Of a stretch of DNA of 64,000 bases, positions 51,688 to 64,000 are shown one piece after another (position 1 is the first letter of the stretch; each line of letters starts with the position of its first letter). The stretch spans positions 4,144,927-4,208,926 of the forward strand of contig CANTUZ010000004.1 of NCBI GenBank assembly GCA_947846985.1, written 5' to 3'. The DNA comes from Fratercula arctica. Lineage: Eukaryota > Chordata > Aves > Charadriiformes > Alcidae. Both the position numbers and the translations under genes were made by a program. The notes under the pieces are model-generated. The model had not been told where the DNA came from and did not search any database. It saw only the letters and a list, made by a program, of their open reading frames with translations.

Positions 51688-54600
51688 TTGGAGTTGGTGT
51701 TTTGCTTTCCCAGTGGGATGAATGGAGAGTGCAGGTGTAATGAACATCCTATGATTGCCCCAGTCCCTTTGAATGAAGCTGGTGAATAAAAGCAGGCTTC
51801 ACACGTTTTCCTGAGGCAGCCTGCAAAACATTCCTCCTGACCTGATGCAACAAATCTTCTGATCTCACTTGGTTAATGGCTTTTCATCACTTTTCAATTC
51901 ATAGTTTAATGCTTCAATGGAAGCCAATTTGAATTCATTTAACTTTTCAAATAAAACTTTTGTGAGGTGCTGTATCAGATGTTTTATTACAGCCTATCTA
52001 GTCTGTTACTGTTTTCTAGTTTTATAAGGCTGTCAATTAGCGATCCAGTTTCAATAGAATGATTTGTGTTGTGAATTCAGTTGAGAGACAACATTTGTGC
52101 AATGTAATGGGTGCCTAACTAGAGCTCCTTAATCAGTGCAATAGTCAAACTCTGTACATCTTGTTTGATCATATATAAAAGCTGAGGCATAAAAAAAAAA
52201 AAAAAACCAAACAAAAAATCTTTTTCTAGTTCTATTAGCATCTAAATAACTGCAGATTCTCTGAATCTATTTTGAAAATTTACCAACGATTACAGATTTT
52301 CTGTATAGCTATTGAAACTTTACTTTTTGGAGGTTTCTTACAGGGAAAAAAAAAAGTTTAAAACCTCCCTTTTTAATTAAAAGGCCCTTTGCCTACAAGA
52401 CATAGGGACAGGCTCTGGAATAAAACTCTTTGGTCTTTATACTTTTTTTTTTTTTTTTTAGTAGCTAATGGTTTTACGCGTTTTCTGTCTTCCCATTGCT
52501 TTTATGGGACCTAAAAATGTTTGCCACCATACAAGATGATTAAAATATCTCTTATATCAATGACAACATATTTCACTGAATAACATGCTTTGTGGTGTCT
52601 GTATCCTGTCACAGAGGCTAGTTGTGAGAAAGTCTGATGTGGTCACATCTGTGCTAGGAATTAAAAGGAGGCCACTAACTTATTTCAGAGAGACTACTGC
52701 TGTCACATGGTAATGATCTATTACTACTGCAAAGGAAGTCTATTTAAACCCAGATAACAAAGGCTTTGTACCTAAATCCTTAGAGCAGCATGTTTACCGC
52801 ATGAAATTTAAACAGAGGTTTATTCTGAGTTTATTCAAGCCAGGTTCCAGCCAGCAAGAGAGCATTTTCAAGCTTTGGGTACATTAACTCTCATTATAAC
52901 AGCTTCCCTAAATTCTAGTGGTGTCCCCTCTCCCCATCTTCATCCTCGTTGGGTGAAGGGTTTTGTTATCATTGCGAAGATTTGATAGAATACATAGTGA
53001 GTGAGTTTGGTCCCAGCAAACTCTGATCAGAGCAGGTGTGTGGGCTTGCAGCATCATCTAAGCCACCAGGGCTGGTGACAGCCTGGCAGGTCTTAGCCAG
53101 CAAATAGCGGTAATGGCAAGTAATGGCTTTCAAGCAAAGTAAAGCGAGCAGAGTGAATGAAGAGAGGGTGACCTTCCACATGCCTCTCTGTGTGTGTGTG
53201 TGCTTTGTGAACTCCCAAATGGCATTGTTTTAAAGAGGAAAATTCAAACAGTCACTTCCACCTTGCTCATAAAATACTTGCATTTATCACTGCTTTATCA
53301 CATGAAAGTTTTGGGGGCAGGAAGTTAAGTTTACAATCTCTCTCCTGTCTGTTCTATATATATTTAAATTGCTTAGGTTAGTCTCAGTCCTAGACTAGGT
53401 TCCAGGCAGTCCTTCAGAAAATTCTAGATCTTATTACCAGTTCTTTAAAACTGGAAAGATTAGCTTTTTGTGGGAACCAGCTATGGCTGCACATACTACC
53501 GTTGTCAGTAAAACTAATCTAGACAAACTTCATCATGTAGTAAAAATACTACAATATCCAACAGACTGTATCTCACTTTAATGTATTTAAGTATTTCAGA
53601 CACTGCCAAGCAGACAAGAGAGTTCAAGGAAGTTTTATGGAAGATACTAATATGAATTCAACTTCTTTTTGTTTTTAAATGATTGGATGGGTATTGTTTG
53701 CCTATAAAGAGGAAAAACGCCTAGTGATGAGACGATGAGGCAGGGAACTGAAACTTTGAGTTCTCTTTCTGCCACCAACATCATGCGTTGCTCTCTGGAG
53801 GCCACTGATTATTTTTCTATCTGCACTGTGGGAACAATACCCTTTTCTACCTTTACATGGGCATTAGCTGTAGAATGTTCAAAGATGATTCATATTTGGT
53901 TCAAATGTATATAGCATAGATATTGCAAACAGTGCATTTAAGAAAGCTAGTGCAAAATTAATACTTTCATACACAGTCAAATGTATTTGCAGTGCTTACT
54001 TTCTTCTTCCTCTTCTTAATACCCTGGTTGTCGTTCTTTGTGTTTATTTCTGCCACTGTTTTACGAGGTTTCTCTGAGAGAAGCCACTTTGTCAGTCAAG
54101 TGAAAGATCTCTTTAGAGATTTCTGGTGTGTCATCTGTGACCTATAGGTACTGTTTTTCTTTTGGTTCAGAATATAAACAAATGTTTTCTTTCAAAAGAA
54201 CTATTCTTTGTTTTGTCTAGATAAAGTTCAATTTAGAAATGCCACTAGTAGGATAAGGGTCTTACTTGGGAATTCAAGGGATTTCTTTTGTTGAGTCACG
54301 CTAAGCTCAGAGACTGGAACTAGAACTAATACCATTAGAGCTATGTGATAGAATAGCGAGGCTTTGATTAACCTATTGTTTTTGTGAAAAATCTCTGCTT
54401 ATTGAATTACTGAGGCATTAACTTAGTTTTGGAAGAAGAGAGGGGGTTATGTGTGGAATAAAAAAAAAAAAAATCCAACTGGTTCTCAAAGATCTTTCTG
54501 AACGTACTGCCCCTGCACCAGGCTGGAATTAGTTACGTTTCTTTCCATTCCTGTTCTCTCCAGTGGACTGGGTGCACACCTATACTGTGTTTTCCAATAT

Positions 54601-57600
54601 GCATCTCCAGGATGCATCCTGGAAGAGGAAATCCAGCCTGGCTTTCTGGTTTATGGAAGAGGCTTACAAGCCAACAAAGTTATGTCTCATTAGTTGTCAC
54701 AATGATATACTGTAATCCATAAAGTTCTGTTTTAGACGATATATAAACAGATACTTAATTTTCTGATTGAACCTAAATATTTTTCATGGAGGAGAAAGCC
54801 TTTTCAGAGGTACTTTAGTTAAAAATCTGAATATGCAGAATGACTGCTGCAGATTCCTGCTGGGAGGTGGATCTTGCTACGTCCAAAGCTGATGAAGAGT
54901 TAGTCTTGTGTGAGTCTGAGAGTGTCAAGCCTTTTGAGTCATGCACTGGTCGCTTCGCTTGTCATGTGGGCAGTATGTACCACAGAGGTGTGCTGATCTT
55001 TAATTGTGATTTTTCAGGTACAAATTACAGTAACGTGCACCCCTGCAGGTAGTTTAGAAATTGTAAGGTATGGGGAAACAAGACTCAGTTGATGTTGTGT
55101 TAAAAGATGAAGTTCCAGAATCACTGCTTTAGAAGGAGTAATGGTTGCTCAATCAATTCAGAACAAACCTGGACCCTGAGTTGCTAACAGTGTGTACTGG
55201 CTTGTACAGTGCCCTGTGGAGGAAGGGATTTCAGACTGTGTGGGCATGCATGGTTCCACCCTTAACAGTGCAAATCCTGTGTGGGTAGAACAGTGAAACC
55301 ACTTAAAATGGCATAACAAATAGAGTCTACTGACTAGCAATGAATAAAAATGCCCTAGTCCATTATACCAGCTATTTAGGCAGGTAGTCTGGCAAAAGTG
55401 TCAAAGCAGATGGCCCTGCTTTTGTTAAAATTTAAAAAAAAAAACAAAAAACAAAAAAAACAAACCATGAGAGCTTTAGCATCAAAAGTGACCAGTAAGT
55501 GTAATTTCTGTATCTTACCCAGAAGCCTAGACACTACTGCATTTTCTTCTCATTTCCAAAAATTTCTCTGTGAATCACTGACCACCTGTCCTCCCCTCTG
55601 GCAGTTTAGGGGGTGATAAGTATCCCAGTGAGAAAGAATAAATTCAAAGAATGCCCTGAGGCTCTGGAAGTTGAGCTCTGGCCTTCTTGCAAAATACAGT
55701 CCTGTGAAAAAGGAGAGGATGTTGGATAAAACATCCCCTGAAACTAGAACGTAGAGGTGGGTGCGTATTTCATGACAGACTGTTTTAACTTTCCAAACAG
55801 TCGCCTCTTTTATGGCCAGCAGCAACTATTAATTATTTATCAGAACATTTATTTATACACTAAAAGCTAAATGCAATCCTTTCAGTGGAAGCCTGGCAGA
55901 GTGCGGGTTGAAATAAGTAGCTGTGAATAGTCCTTCAGGAGGATTCGTTTCATGCACAGCTCTGCTCAGGGAAGAGCCTGTTCACATTATTCTGTCTGCT
56001 GTGTGTCTGCTAATGATACATACGTATGGGAGATTAAAGTCCAGCCCTTAGTAAAACTCTACGGCTGTAGATGCATTAGCTGTGTGTGCATTTTGCAGGG
56101 CTCTGGTGGGCTGTGGCAGGATGGCAGATGTTCCTCTCATCCAGTGGCTGCTTAAGGACTAACTCTGGAGTTGCAAGTTTGTCCTAGCCAAAATTCTGCA
56201 CCAGCAGCTTTGGGTGCAGAAGCATACACTCTGTGAGTTTAGCTGTATCGTGGTCTGGGACAAATGCATCAGCAGCTGTACGTGTACAGATTTTACATTG
56301 CTGTCTGTGTGATGCTGTCTGCTTTAGGGCTGTGCTATGGAATACCTTGTCTTAGCATGTTTTGGGGGAGGAAGGAAAGCTTGCGTGATAGCCTACACAT
56401 GACATGAAGAAGCAGGGAAAACAAAGACCTCCCTAGGCTGTGAAAAGCACACCAGAGGTTCAGCAGGTTTTCCCTTGCCCAAGCTAACTAAGCCAAGTAC
56501 AGTTCTTACTTCATCAGCTTCCAAGGAAGAAGAGGGGAACCCCTTTCTTTTTGCTTATTTTCTCATGAAAGAAGCCCACCCTGCCCTGGCTTCTACTTCT
56601 CTATTTGCTCTGGCTCTGCAAAACCCATCCGTCCAGCAGAAGAGGCAGGATTAATTTGCTCCAGTTGTCTGCACTTGGGGAAAGCAGTTGTGACCCTTCC
56701 TGTAGCCAGAGGAAAGGAAATAGGTTTTAAATACTTCTCTGCGCCTTTCAGAATTAAGTTTAAATACATTATTTCTGGTGCCAATGTGTTTTCTTCATCA
56801 AATACTGACATGGTTTCTACACTGCTGTGCTGTTGCCATGTATTCTGGTGGCATTACTGTTTAGATAAAATATTATTAGTTTTCTATAGCAACTGTTAAT
56901 TTCAGAAGAATCTGTGATTTCATTGTAATTATTACTGACAGTAGTTGTAATGAATGTTTTGGATTGACGTACATGGTTTTCATTTTCTTACAGCACCTAA
57001 TTTTTATTTTTTTCCATAGCTCAAAATTTTTCTAACTGAAATGTTGAATTAGACATATTCTGTATTTGTAGCTTATGCTTCATGAGGGGCATTGCTTTAA
57101 CATCTCAGTAGTAGAAATAAGAGTTGTTGCTGTGATATGAGCATTCTTCAGCCTTTCTCAAAATGTGAGACAGGACACTTTTAAGTTAATGTTCCAAGCA
57201 TTCTCCATCACAGAGACCCTCCTTCTCCCATAGTCCAGCCCCTCAACCTGCTCTGACGGTCCTCAGCTGCATCCGAGGCCTGAGAACAAGGGATGTGATG
57301 AACTGCCACTTTACACTGTACTCCTTAATCCTTGCAAATGGTTTCAAACCCAGGCTCCCCTCACCTTGGAAAGTGCAGAGAGCCCTTGGCTCATCTTAAA
57401 CTCAGTGCCCTGTTCCTGAAATGACTCCACAGGCTGGGGAAATTGCAGTTTTCCGCACAATTCTAAGTTATCCTTTCCTCCAGCCACACAGGCCTCAGCT
57501 TGAAATGCTTTGCTGCTCTTAGCCCAGGGTTTGCTTTGTTCAGAAAAGCCCATTTTGCAGGTATGGAAAGCATTTTCTTGGATGCACCTAGGAAGCTGAA

Positions 57601-57991
57601 GCATTAAGAAAGCTTTGCCAAGCAAACATCAGTGTATACATGCAGCTGAAGCTCAGCCAGCCCTATGGTCTTAGAGGCAGTCAAATCAAAATTGTTTGTG
57701 GGCTAAATCAGAGAGATTTGGAACAGAGATGATCTCAATTTTTTTTGGTAAAAGGTCATTATATTCTTTCCCTTATTGCTTGTAGAAAAATAAAATGAGA
57801 AACTAATCTTTTTCTGCTGAAAAAAATGAAATTTTTTGTTTATCTAACTGAAAACTCATAGTCACAACTACTAGTAACTCATCAGCATTTTCTTTGATGG
57901 GTATATTGCCCTGGGTTTGCAATGTGTGGCCATGTTTTCCTTAAAGTATCCCATTATACCTCTGAGATATAATTCCTGTACTGTAAGCCTT

Positions 57992-58009
57992 AAAAAAAAA
58001 AAAAAAAAA
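57992..58009. repeat. Homopolymer run of 18 A
   Basis: An isolated A run without a recognisable LINE, SINE or retrocopied gene beside it. Comparable A or T runs occur at 18895-18915, 19986-20002, 52191-52206, 52443-52459 and 63244-63262. Confidence 0.8.
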
Positions 58010-58237
58010 TCTTTACTATTAGCATATTTTTCTCCCACTCACACTGAATGATAGTTGAACTCTAAAGAAGCTCATAATTCCTGCATGCTACCACATCAGC
58101 TAAGTTTGATCAGTGCCATTGCAAAGAGCAATATAGCAGATATCACAACCTCTAAACATCCATAAAGTTATAATAGGACTTCCAGAACTTTATAGTGTGA
58201 GTTAACAGGGTGATCGGACTGAAATGGAAGTGTATGG

Positions 58238-58290
58238 GGGTGTGTGTGTGTGTGTGTGTGTGTGTATGTATATATATGTGTGTGTATGCA
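58238..58290. repeat. TG microsatellite
   Basis: A run of TG dinucleotides passes into an interrupted TGTATATATATG and TGTGTGTATG segment. It is a simple repeat, likely polymorphic in length. Confidence 0.9.
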
Positions 58291-58659
58291 AGTGGTCAGT
58301 CACTCGATCATACTGCTGTGTGCTTCAATCTAATCCTTTGGATTTGATTTACTCCATAAAATGAAAGTTAGAGGAGCATTTCTCCAGCCTCACAGAAAAC
58401 AGTGGTGTCAACAAGACATTAAGATACTCCTGCTTTCATTTCTGAGACTTTCAGGCATTAGGCATTTATTATGAATCAAAAAAAATGGCCATGTTCTGAG
58501 GAAATGTCAGAAAAACTAGTACACAATCTTAAACTTCTGCACAGAGCAATGCCATTAAGAACATCTAATCTAATTGAGCAGAGCATATTATTTGAATTTA
58601 TAAGGTTCAGAAGAAAACTGGAAGCCAAGAATTTCCTTAGTTAAATGCGACCTGGCATT

Positions 58660-58683
58660 CCCCCCCCCCCCCCCCCCCCCCCC
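58660..58683. repeat. Homopolymer run of 24 C
   Basis: Twenty-four consecutive C on the plus strand (G on the minus strand, the sense of NDST4), followed by a C-rich GCCTCCCTCC segment. Such a run could form a quadruplex or i-motif and is error-prone in sequencing, so the true length is uncertain. Confidence 0.85.
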
Positions 58684-59984
58684 GCCTCCCTCCGCTTCTT
58701 TAGAGACGCATTTCAGAAAGCAAGTCAGACAGTGCAGCCTGGCTGATGGTAAAATGTGTGTGATGAAAGTATACAGACATAATGGGGCAAGACAGGGAAG
58801 CACCTGGCAACATCACCAACTCTTTAAACTTTATGAACAAGGAGATTCTGCTATTCTTCCACCACCTGAACATCTTCTAGCAGGCGGATCGTAATTAAAA
58901 ACTACTGAAGAAACAGGGTGCAAATTATTTATTTCTCTTTTTATCTTTTGCTCTGATAGCAGAGGTAGAAAAGGCAGAATGACCTGCTACACGGGGTAGA
59001 CCAGATTCTGCAGCATTTATTCACAGGGAGGGAGGGTCCAATCAATGCGATTAAGAGCTGTAGAAGTTAGTAGAAAATGATATGGTAAATTCCCTGGGGA
59101 AAAGAGAACTTAGTGAGTGTGGGTTTTGTATGTATGTGTGGTTACATTAGTGTAGTGCTTGTAGGAAGAGATTTATTCACCTCTGAACATTTCTCCTTTG
59201 AGTGTTTATTCCCAGCAGCAATGACTTGGAGCTGGTGTGTCAGCTGTAAGATAAAAATGCTGGGCTCTGACTCTGTAGTCTTGTGAAGAGCAAACGCTGA
59301 TTTCTTCAGTTTACCTCTTACTACCTGAAACAATCCTTGCTTCCACACCATGAATGATCATGCTGTTTTAAAAAAAAATAATGTTGCTGGCGGATGTTGT
59401 TTGGATATCAAACCACCCTAAGAGAGAGGATCTGCAGGGCTTGGTTTCCTCGCAGTACAATTAGTCTTAGTTTAAATAGTGCATGTTTACTATATATGCA
59501 TGGAAAGCTTTCACGTTGTCATTTTAATACACTAGTTTTGCTTGACTTTGCTAGATGGTAGCAAATAAAAGCAAAGTATATAGAGTAGACTAAAGAAGAA
59601 TTGCAACCTTATCCTCTTTTATCCTCCCATAAGTTCCCATCCTCTAACTTCTATGATCTTTCATATATTTAGTCAGACAACTGTTTCCCCTCGGAGGGCA
59701 TGCATCCATTTACATCGAGGGCACTTACATGCAAACATGGCACAAACTATCCCAAACTTTCAAATAATCCTTTGAATGCCAGACTCTAGGCAGCTTTCTG
59801 AAGTACTTACTATACATAATTAGGTTGTAGGCATACCATTTTACACACCATGTGGATATTTTTAGCTGCTCAGAAACTGTTTTCTTGTCTCTGAGTACAG
59901 ACACAGTCTATATAGTCATATGAATATACACCCAGAAGTATAGGCTAATGTAGCAATACGTGCAGAAGCTGAACAACGGCTTAC

Positions 59985-60142
59985 CTAGTGAAGAATTTCT
60001 CTTCCTAGTGCGCAGGAAAGAGACATCTGCTATTCAAATCTCTTCACATGGCTCCAGGTAAACTAGGGAGAGTTTTTCAGTTGATAGCAGCTGTCTGAGC
60101 GGCATCCCGGGAAGGTTCCTCTTGCTCCAGCACCAGCAACTG
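59985..60142 (-). other. Candidate distal noncoding first exon of NDST4
   Basis: The minus strand ends in a strong donor, CACTAG|GTAAGC, at 59985. A TATAAA (60169-60174 on the minus strand) predicts a start near 60142, giving an exon of about 160 nt. The first acceptor that makes sense downstream is that of the NDST4 coding exon, about 15 kb away. The sequence is richer in GC and CpG than its surroundings. Transcription is inferred. Confidence 0.4.
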
Positions 60143-60700
60143 AACTCTACCGGCACAGTCACATCTCATTTATACACAGACTGTCCTTTTCAAAACAAGC
60201 AGCCAGCTGGAATGATTCAAACCTCTGTTCAGCACACCGTTAAAAATGCAGCTTCCTTCTGGACATGGGGATTACACCGGGGAGCAGCCAGGCTACAGCA
60301 AAAAGGCTGCGAGAACTATTTAATCACCCGAATACCAGCTGCTCCTGTTACTACTGCTGGTGCCGCCGCCGTGCCTCCCGTTTGCTGTAGTCAGCCTCTC
60401 TCTCCCTCGTATCTACAAGAGTATCGAGGCGGCTTTGCAGGGTGGTGATTGGCAGAAGCGGCCAGGTCCTCCAGCTAATCAACCCCCAGACTTTCAAGGA
60501 CTCGGAGCTGCTCTGATGTCATTCCAACTGAGGGGGGAGATGCTTCACACCAGGAGGACGCGGTGATGGAGGCTAATTCGGAGATGAGCTGCATTCCTCT
60601 CCCACCGCCGTGATTGATTAGATGCTCTGGGAGGATTTGCATAATCTGTCATTGTGCAGTTGGACCACCTCCCCTCCTGCCTGCCTGCCCGCCCAAAATG
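60143..60700 (-). promoter_or_regulatory. Candidate distal promoter/enhancer block
   Basis: This GC-elevated block holds a minus-strand TATAAA (60169-60174), a CCAAT box on the minus strand (60448-60452), a CRE-like TGATGTCA (60514-60521), a PBX-type TGATTGAT (60611-60618) and a perfect POU octamer ATTTGCAT (60635-60642). The site types suggest neural or developmental control, which fits the restricted expression known for NDST4 in mammals. All site functions are inferred from motif matches. Confidence 0.45.
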
Positions 60701-63700
60701 CGGGAGGAAAAGGCCACTTTCAGCTTCTGATTTTACACCTGGAGTCTGCAACTGAAACCCTGGGAAAAAGGAAAAGTTGCAAGAGTCATTTTCCAGCAGG
60801 AGAATGCTTGAGCACCCAGCCCCCCACACCATCCCCAGGTGCAAAAGGAGGCTCAAGAAAATCACAATACTTGAAGACTTTTTGGTTCCTACTCTTGTTA
60901 GGTCACTGATAAGATCACCTGGTACAACAGAAGGTGGGTTTTTTTTAATGCATGACCAAAATCAAGCAGAGGTTGCCCAGCAAGTTGGTTAGAAATAATC
61001 TCGCTGACACCACCTCTGGGTAGATACCAGCAAACACGCAGCGCTCAGAGGTGCAAAGTATTTTCCTACTGCATGCGACACAAATTCCATCTATTTGTCG
61101 CATAATTTCTTATTAAAATCCTTTATGTCATCCAGCTAGAGATGAAATCTACTTCCATAGCCAAGAAACATGATTGTTATGCGACTTTAAATTATATTAC
61201 AGAGGAAAAAATAAACACTTTCTATATTAAAAAAATTAGATTTTATACCAATCTAATTTTCAATTTTTGCCAGCTTGACACCTTTCACTCCAAAACTGTT
61301 CTTTGTACGATACACCTTGGAATTGAAATTCAGCCAATTCTGTGCAGCAAATGTGAGGAGAAAATAGTTTTGTTCAAGGAGACTGGAACAAACCCATTCT
61401 GAGATGATGAATGACGCTGTAAACTCAGATTTGAATCATAGGAGGGTCAGTTCAACCTTTTGTGTTTCCACAATAGGGTAAATAAATGGTGTTCCATGCA
61501 GTTTACCATTTACATCCTTCAGCTGGGACCTTCTACATGAAGAGCTATTTGCTCTCTGTGAATATCCAAGTTTCAAAGATGGTAGATATTCCTAACTGGG
61601 GACTAATTTATTCCTTGTGGCTAAATTAGAAACTGAGGGAAAATTAAAACTTGAAGTATGTCTGAGCCGTTTCCTGCAATTTCTAATTACAGAGCACTCA
61701 CTGGGGTCTTTTAAAAATGCCTTACACCTATGGCTGGCTGTGGATTTGGGCTTTTTTTTCCAAAGACTGTTGCGAAGGTTGGGTGTGGGATTCCCACTGC
61801 AACTGGGTGGTGAGCGCGAGCCTCCTTGCATCCTGTGTGAACATCAGAACTTAAGTTAGGCTGTAAACTGAAACCTCCAAATCAAGCGAGAGAGTCTTTT
61901 CCCAACATAAGGAAGACTTCTGGTGCCACTGGTCAAAAACCGCAAAAAATGCGAGAGCTTCCTATTACTAATCTGCTGGTGCAAAAAGAAAGAGCCCAGT
62001 TGTTTTGTTCCTCTTTCTACCGATATCCTTGACTCCTAGCTGTACTTTAAGCACTGGAGACGTGCCTGTGAGCGGAAGGGTTTGGCCACGGGGTGTGAAT
62101 GTGCTGCAGGACGTCCCTTGGCTGCCGCCAGATGTGATGGGAGCAACGTTCTGCCCTTTTGAAGCTGCTGCCGCAGATGTTCCCAGGGCGAGCCAGCGGC
62201 CAAGTGGTTACGCATACCCTTGAGAGTGTATTTTAATTCAGCTGCTAAAGTCACTCTTTGAACTTAAATCCTTGGCTTAAGAGCATACCACACTAGATGA
62301 ATTCAACATGAAGAAGCATGGCTGTTGATTCATACTGCCTCCATATCTGCTAGCAATTCATTTTAAGTGGAGATCAGGCGACTTACTATGCCAGGGTCTG
62401 CCCTTATTAGAAATGTGTGGAAACCAGTTGGTAGAATTGCCCCAACTTTCTTATGTAACACAAAGAGCACACTAACCCTTGGGAAAAAGACAGTACGATT
62501 TGAATTTTCACTTCTCTCTCCTTTGGGTAGTTGTGAGAATTGAACTCTTCTTGCTTGAACGCAAATGCACTCGAGTTGCCTAGAATGTCCTTCCAATCAA
62601 GATATTATTCTTATGCTCTGCTTTAAGGAAAAATATACAAGAAAGAAAATAGGACATCAAGAAACAGAAATGAAGCATGGATGGGGAGAAACAGTAAAAT
62701 AAGGGAAATTCTAGTAATAAACCACCATATTAATGAGGTACCACATTTATGTTGAAATCCTTGCCACAGGGTGTGTGTTTTTCTGGATCTTATCTGCAGC
62801 ACAGGTTTTGCATTAGCTGTCTTAAATTCTGTATTAGTTAATACTCATGTGATTTATTTACCCCTTGTACAGGTAGGCGATCACAACTGCCCAGCCCTCC
62901 TGTCTCAGTAGTTCAAAAGTTATAGATGAAACCTAACAGTACTTTGACCAAAACTGGTATTACCTTTCCAAAACAATGACTTTTTGATTTTGTAACTGTG
63001 AGTTTGTTGGGGTTTTTTGTTTGTTGTGTTCTTTTCATTGTTTTGTTGTTTGTTTGGTTGGTGGTGTTTGTTTTTTTTTTTACTTCAAACTCGCCTGTGG
63101 AAGAAAGCATTGCTTTGTTCTGTCCAAATTTTCTCAGAGCTTACACACATTACAAGACATACAAATGCTTTACTTTTCTAAACCTAGTGCTTTCACATAG
63201 ACTCTCTGCTTAGCACTGTGTAAGTTAACAAGGCTTTGTCAGATTTTTTTTTTTTTTTTTTTAAGGGGTATCTGCATTTACACAAAAGGCAACTGCTGGA
63301 AATTCAGCATCCTTCTCCTATTTGGTAGCTTAAATCTAGACTCTAGTGCTTACAGTTATCTAAGTACCATACTATCGCTACAATATCTGCACACCTATCT
63401 TTAATGTATTTATCTTCACAGCACCTTATGAGGTACAAAAATAGTTCCTGCAGTTCTGTGCTTAGAAAGATGATACAGAGCAAACAAATACTTTCAGAAA
63501 TTAACGTGTATAATATATGGTATCTCGCTGGTTCACTCTTCTAGACTATTTGAAAACTTTCACTGAAATATTTGGATTGATGGTCTGTTGTTATATCAAG
63601 CTTTTGTTTTCTCTGACTGCCCCCAGTTTTCTCACCTGTTGTTATGGTGCTCTGATGACACTTTAATAGGTACTCCCTACATCTCCTCTCAAAAACTACC

Positions 63701-64000
63701 TTGCATCATGAAGGCCACACTTCAAAATTAAGTTGACTACAGTTCATATAACTATCTCTTTCAGCCAAACATAACTCTATGGTCTTAATAAAGAATAAAG
63801 AATAAAATAAGAAAGGTGGCTTTTGATACTTAAGTTCATAATGAGTTTCAAAGAACGAAAAATGACTATTGCTGAAAGGATCAGCTTTTCCTTAGGGTGT
63901 GGAGACTACTTATGAACTTCCCTATAACTAAACAAGTGTGTCTTTAATTAAACACACAGAGCAGTTCCTCAGCTGATGTAAATTGTCAAAACATCCATTG
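60701..64000. other. Upstream flank without recognised genes
   Basis: Unique sequence with a perfect inverted repeat at 61232-61260, a GTTT-rich tract near 63003-63082 and a T run at 63244-63262. Open frames are short and unrecognisable. Confidence 0.6.
61232..61260. repeat. Perfect 11-bp inverted repeat with 7-base loop
   Basis: AAAATTAGATT at 61232-61242 is matched by AATCTAATTTT at 61250-61260. The pairing is perfect but AT-rich, so a transcript hairpin would be weak. Confidence 0.7.

Larger units (their letters stand above)
46001..59984 (-). other. Upstream region, or long first intron if the distal promoter is used
   Basis: No coding gene is recognised. It contains the 100-bp tandem duplication at 51488, the A and T runs near 52191 and 52443, a short TG run at about 53188-53201, the TG microsatellite and C24 run near 58.2-58.7 kb, and an AT-rich unique block (about 48030-48440) with TAAT-type sites that may be conserved. 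No CR1 copy was seen across this 14 kb. Confidence 0.6.

Noticed and set aside
51508..51747. 79-codon minus-strand ORF with an internal repeat
   Set aside because: The peptide repeat only reflects the 100-bp DNA duplication, and the frame is not preserved between copies because 100 is not a multiple of three.
52191..52206. A run as the tail of a processed pseudogene
   Set aside because: No gene-derived sequence or target duplication is recognisable beside it.

Overview
The window looks like a stretch of a bird chromosome, probably a neognath. The evidence is an intron-rich vertebrate gene, low repeat density, and interspersed repeats that are nearly all CR1 LINE 3' ends with the characteristic avian tail (rounds of ATTCTATG/ATTCTGTG). 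No prokaryotic operon, CRISPR array, tRNA or rRNA was seen. The species cannot be named from the sequence alone.

The only protein-coding gene I can support is NDST4, on the minus strand. It encodes the bifunctional heparan sulfate N-deacetylase/N-sulfotransferase 4, a Golgi type II membrane enzyme that starts the modification of heparan sulfate chains. Four coding exons can be placed to the base, with matching splice phases: residues 1-327 (43549-44529, in an exon reaching about 44792), 328-357 (14882-14969), 357-408 (9762-9916) and 409-470 (1201-1386). Together they cover the cytosolic tail, the membrane anchor and the N-deacetylase half. The sulfotransferase half (family length about 870 residues) must lie beyond the left edge. 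The introns are about 28.6, 5.0 and 8.4 kb.

The first coding exon carries a 263-nt 5' leader with two short upstream ORFs and a perfect stem-loop 12 nt before the start codon. Further upstream are two promoter-like regions. One is a CpG-rich island at about 45600-46000, with a strong minus-strand splice donor, a perfect four-unit heat-shock element and a YY1-type element. The other is a GC-elevated block at about 59985-60700, with a minus-strand TATAAA, a strong splice donor, and nearby POU octamer, PBX-like and CRE-like sites. Either could supply a noncoding first exon of NDST4.

The rest is intron or flanking DNA holding five CR1 fragments (one with an internal deletion), a 100-bp tandem duplication, several shorter direct repeats, a 24-base homopolymer C run, a TG microsatellite, and AT-rich unique blocks that may be conserved enhancers. 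I found no convincing new multi-gene system. The most interesting material is the layered 5' control region of NDST4.
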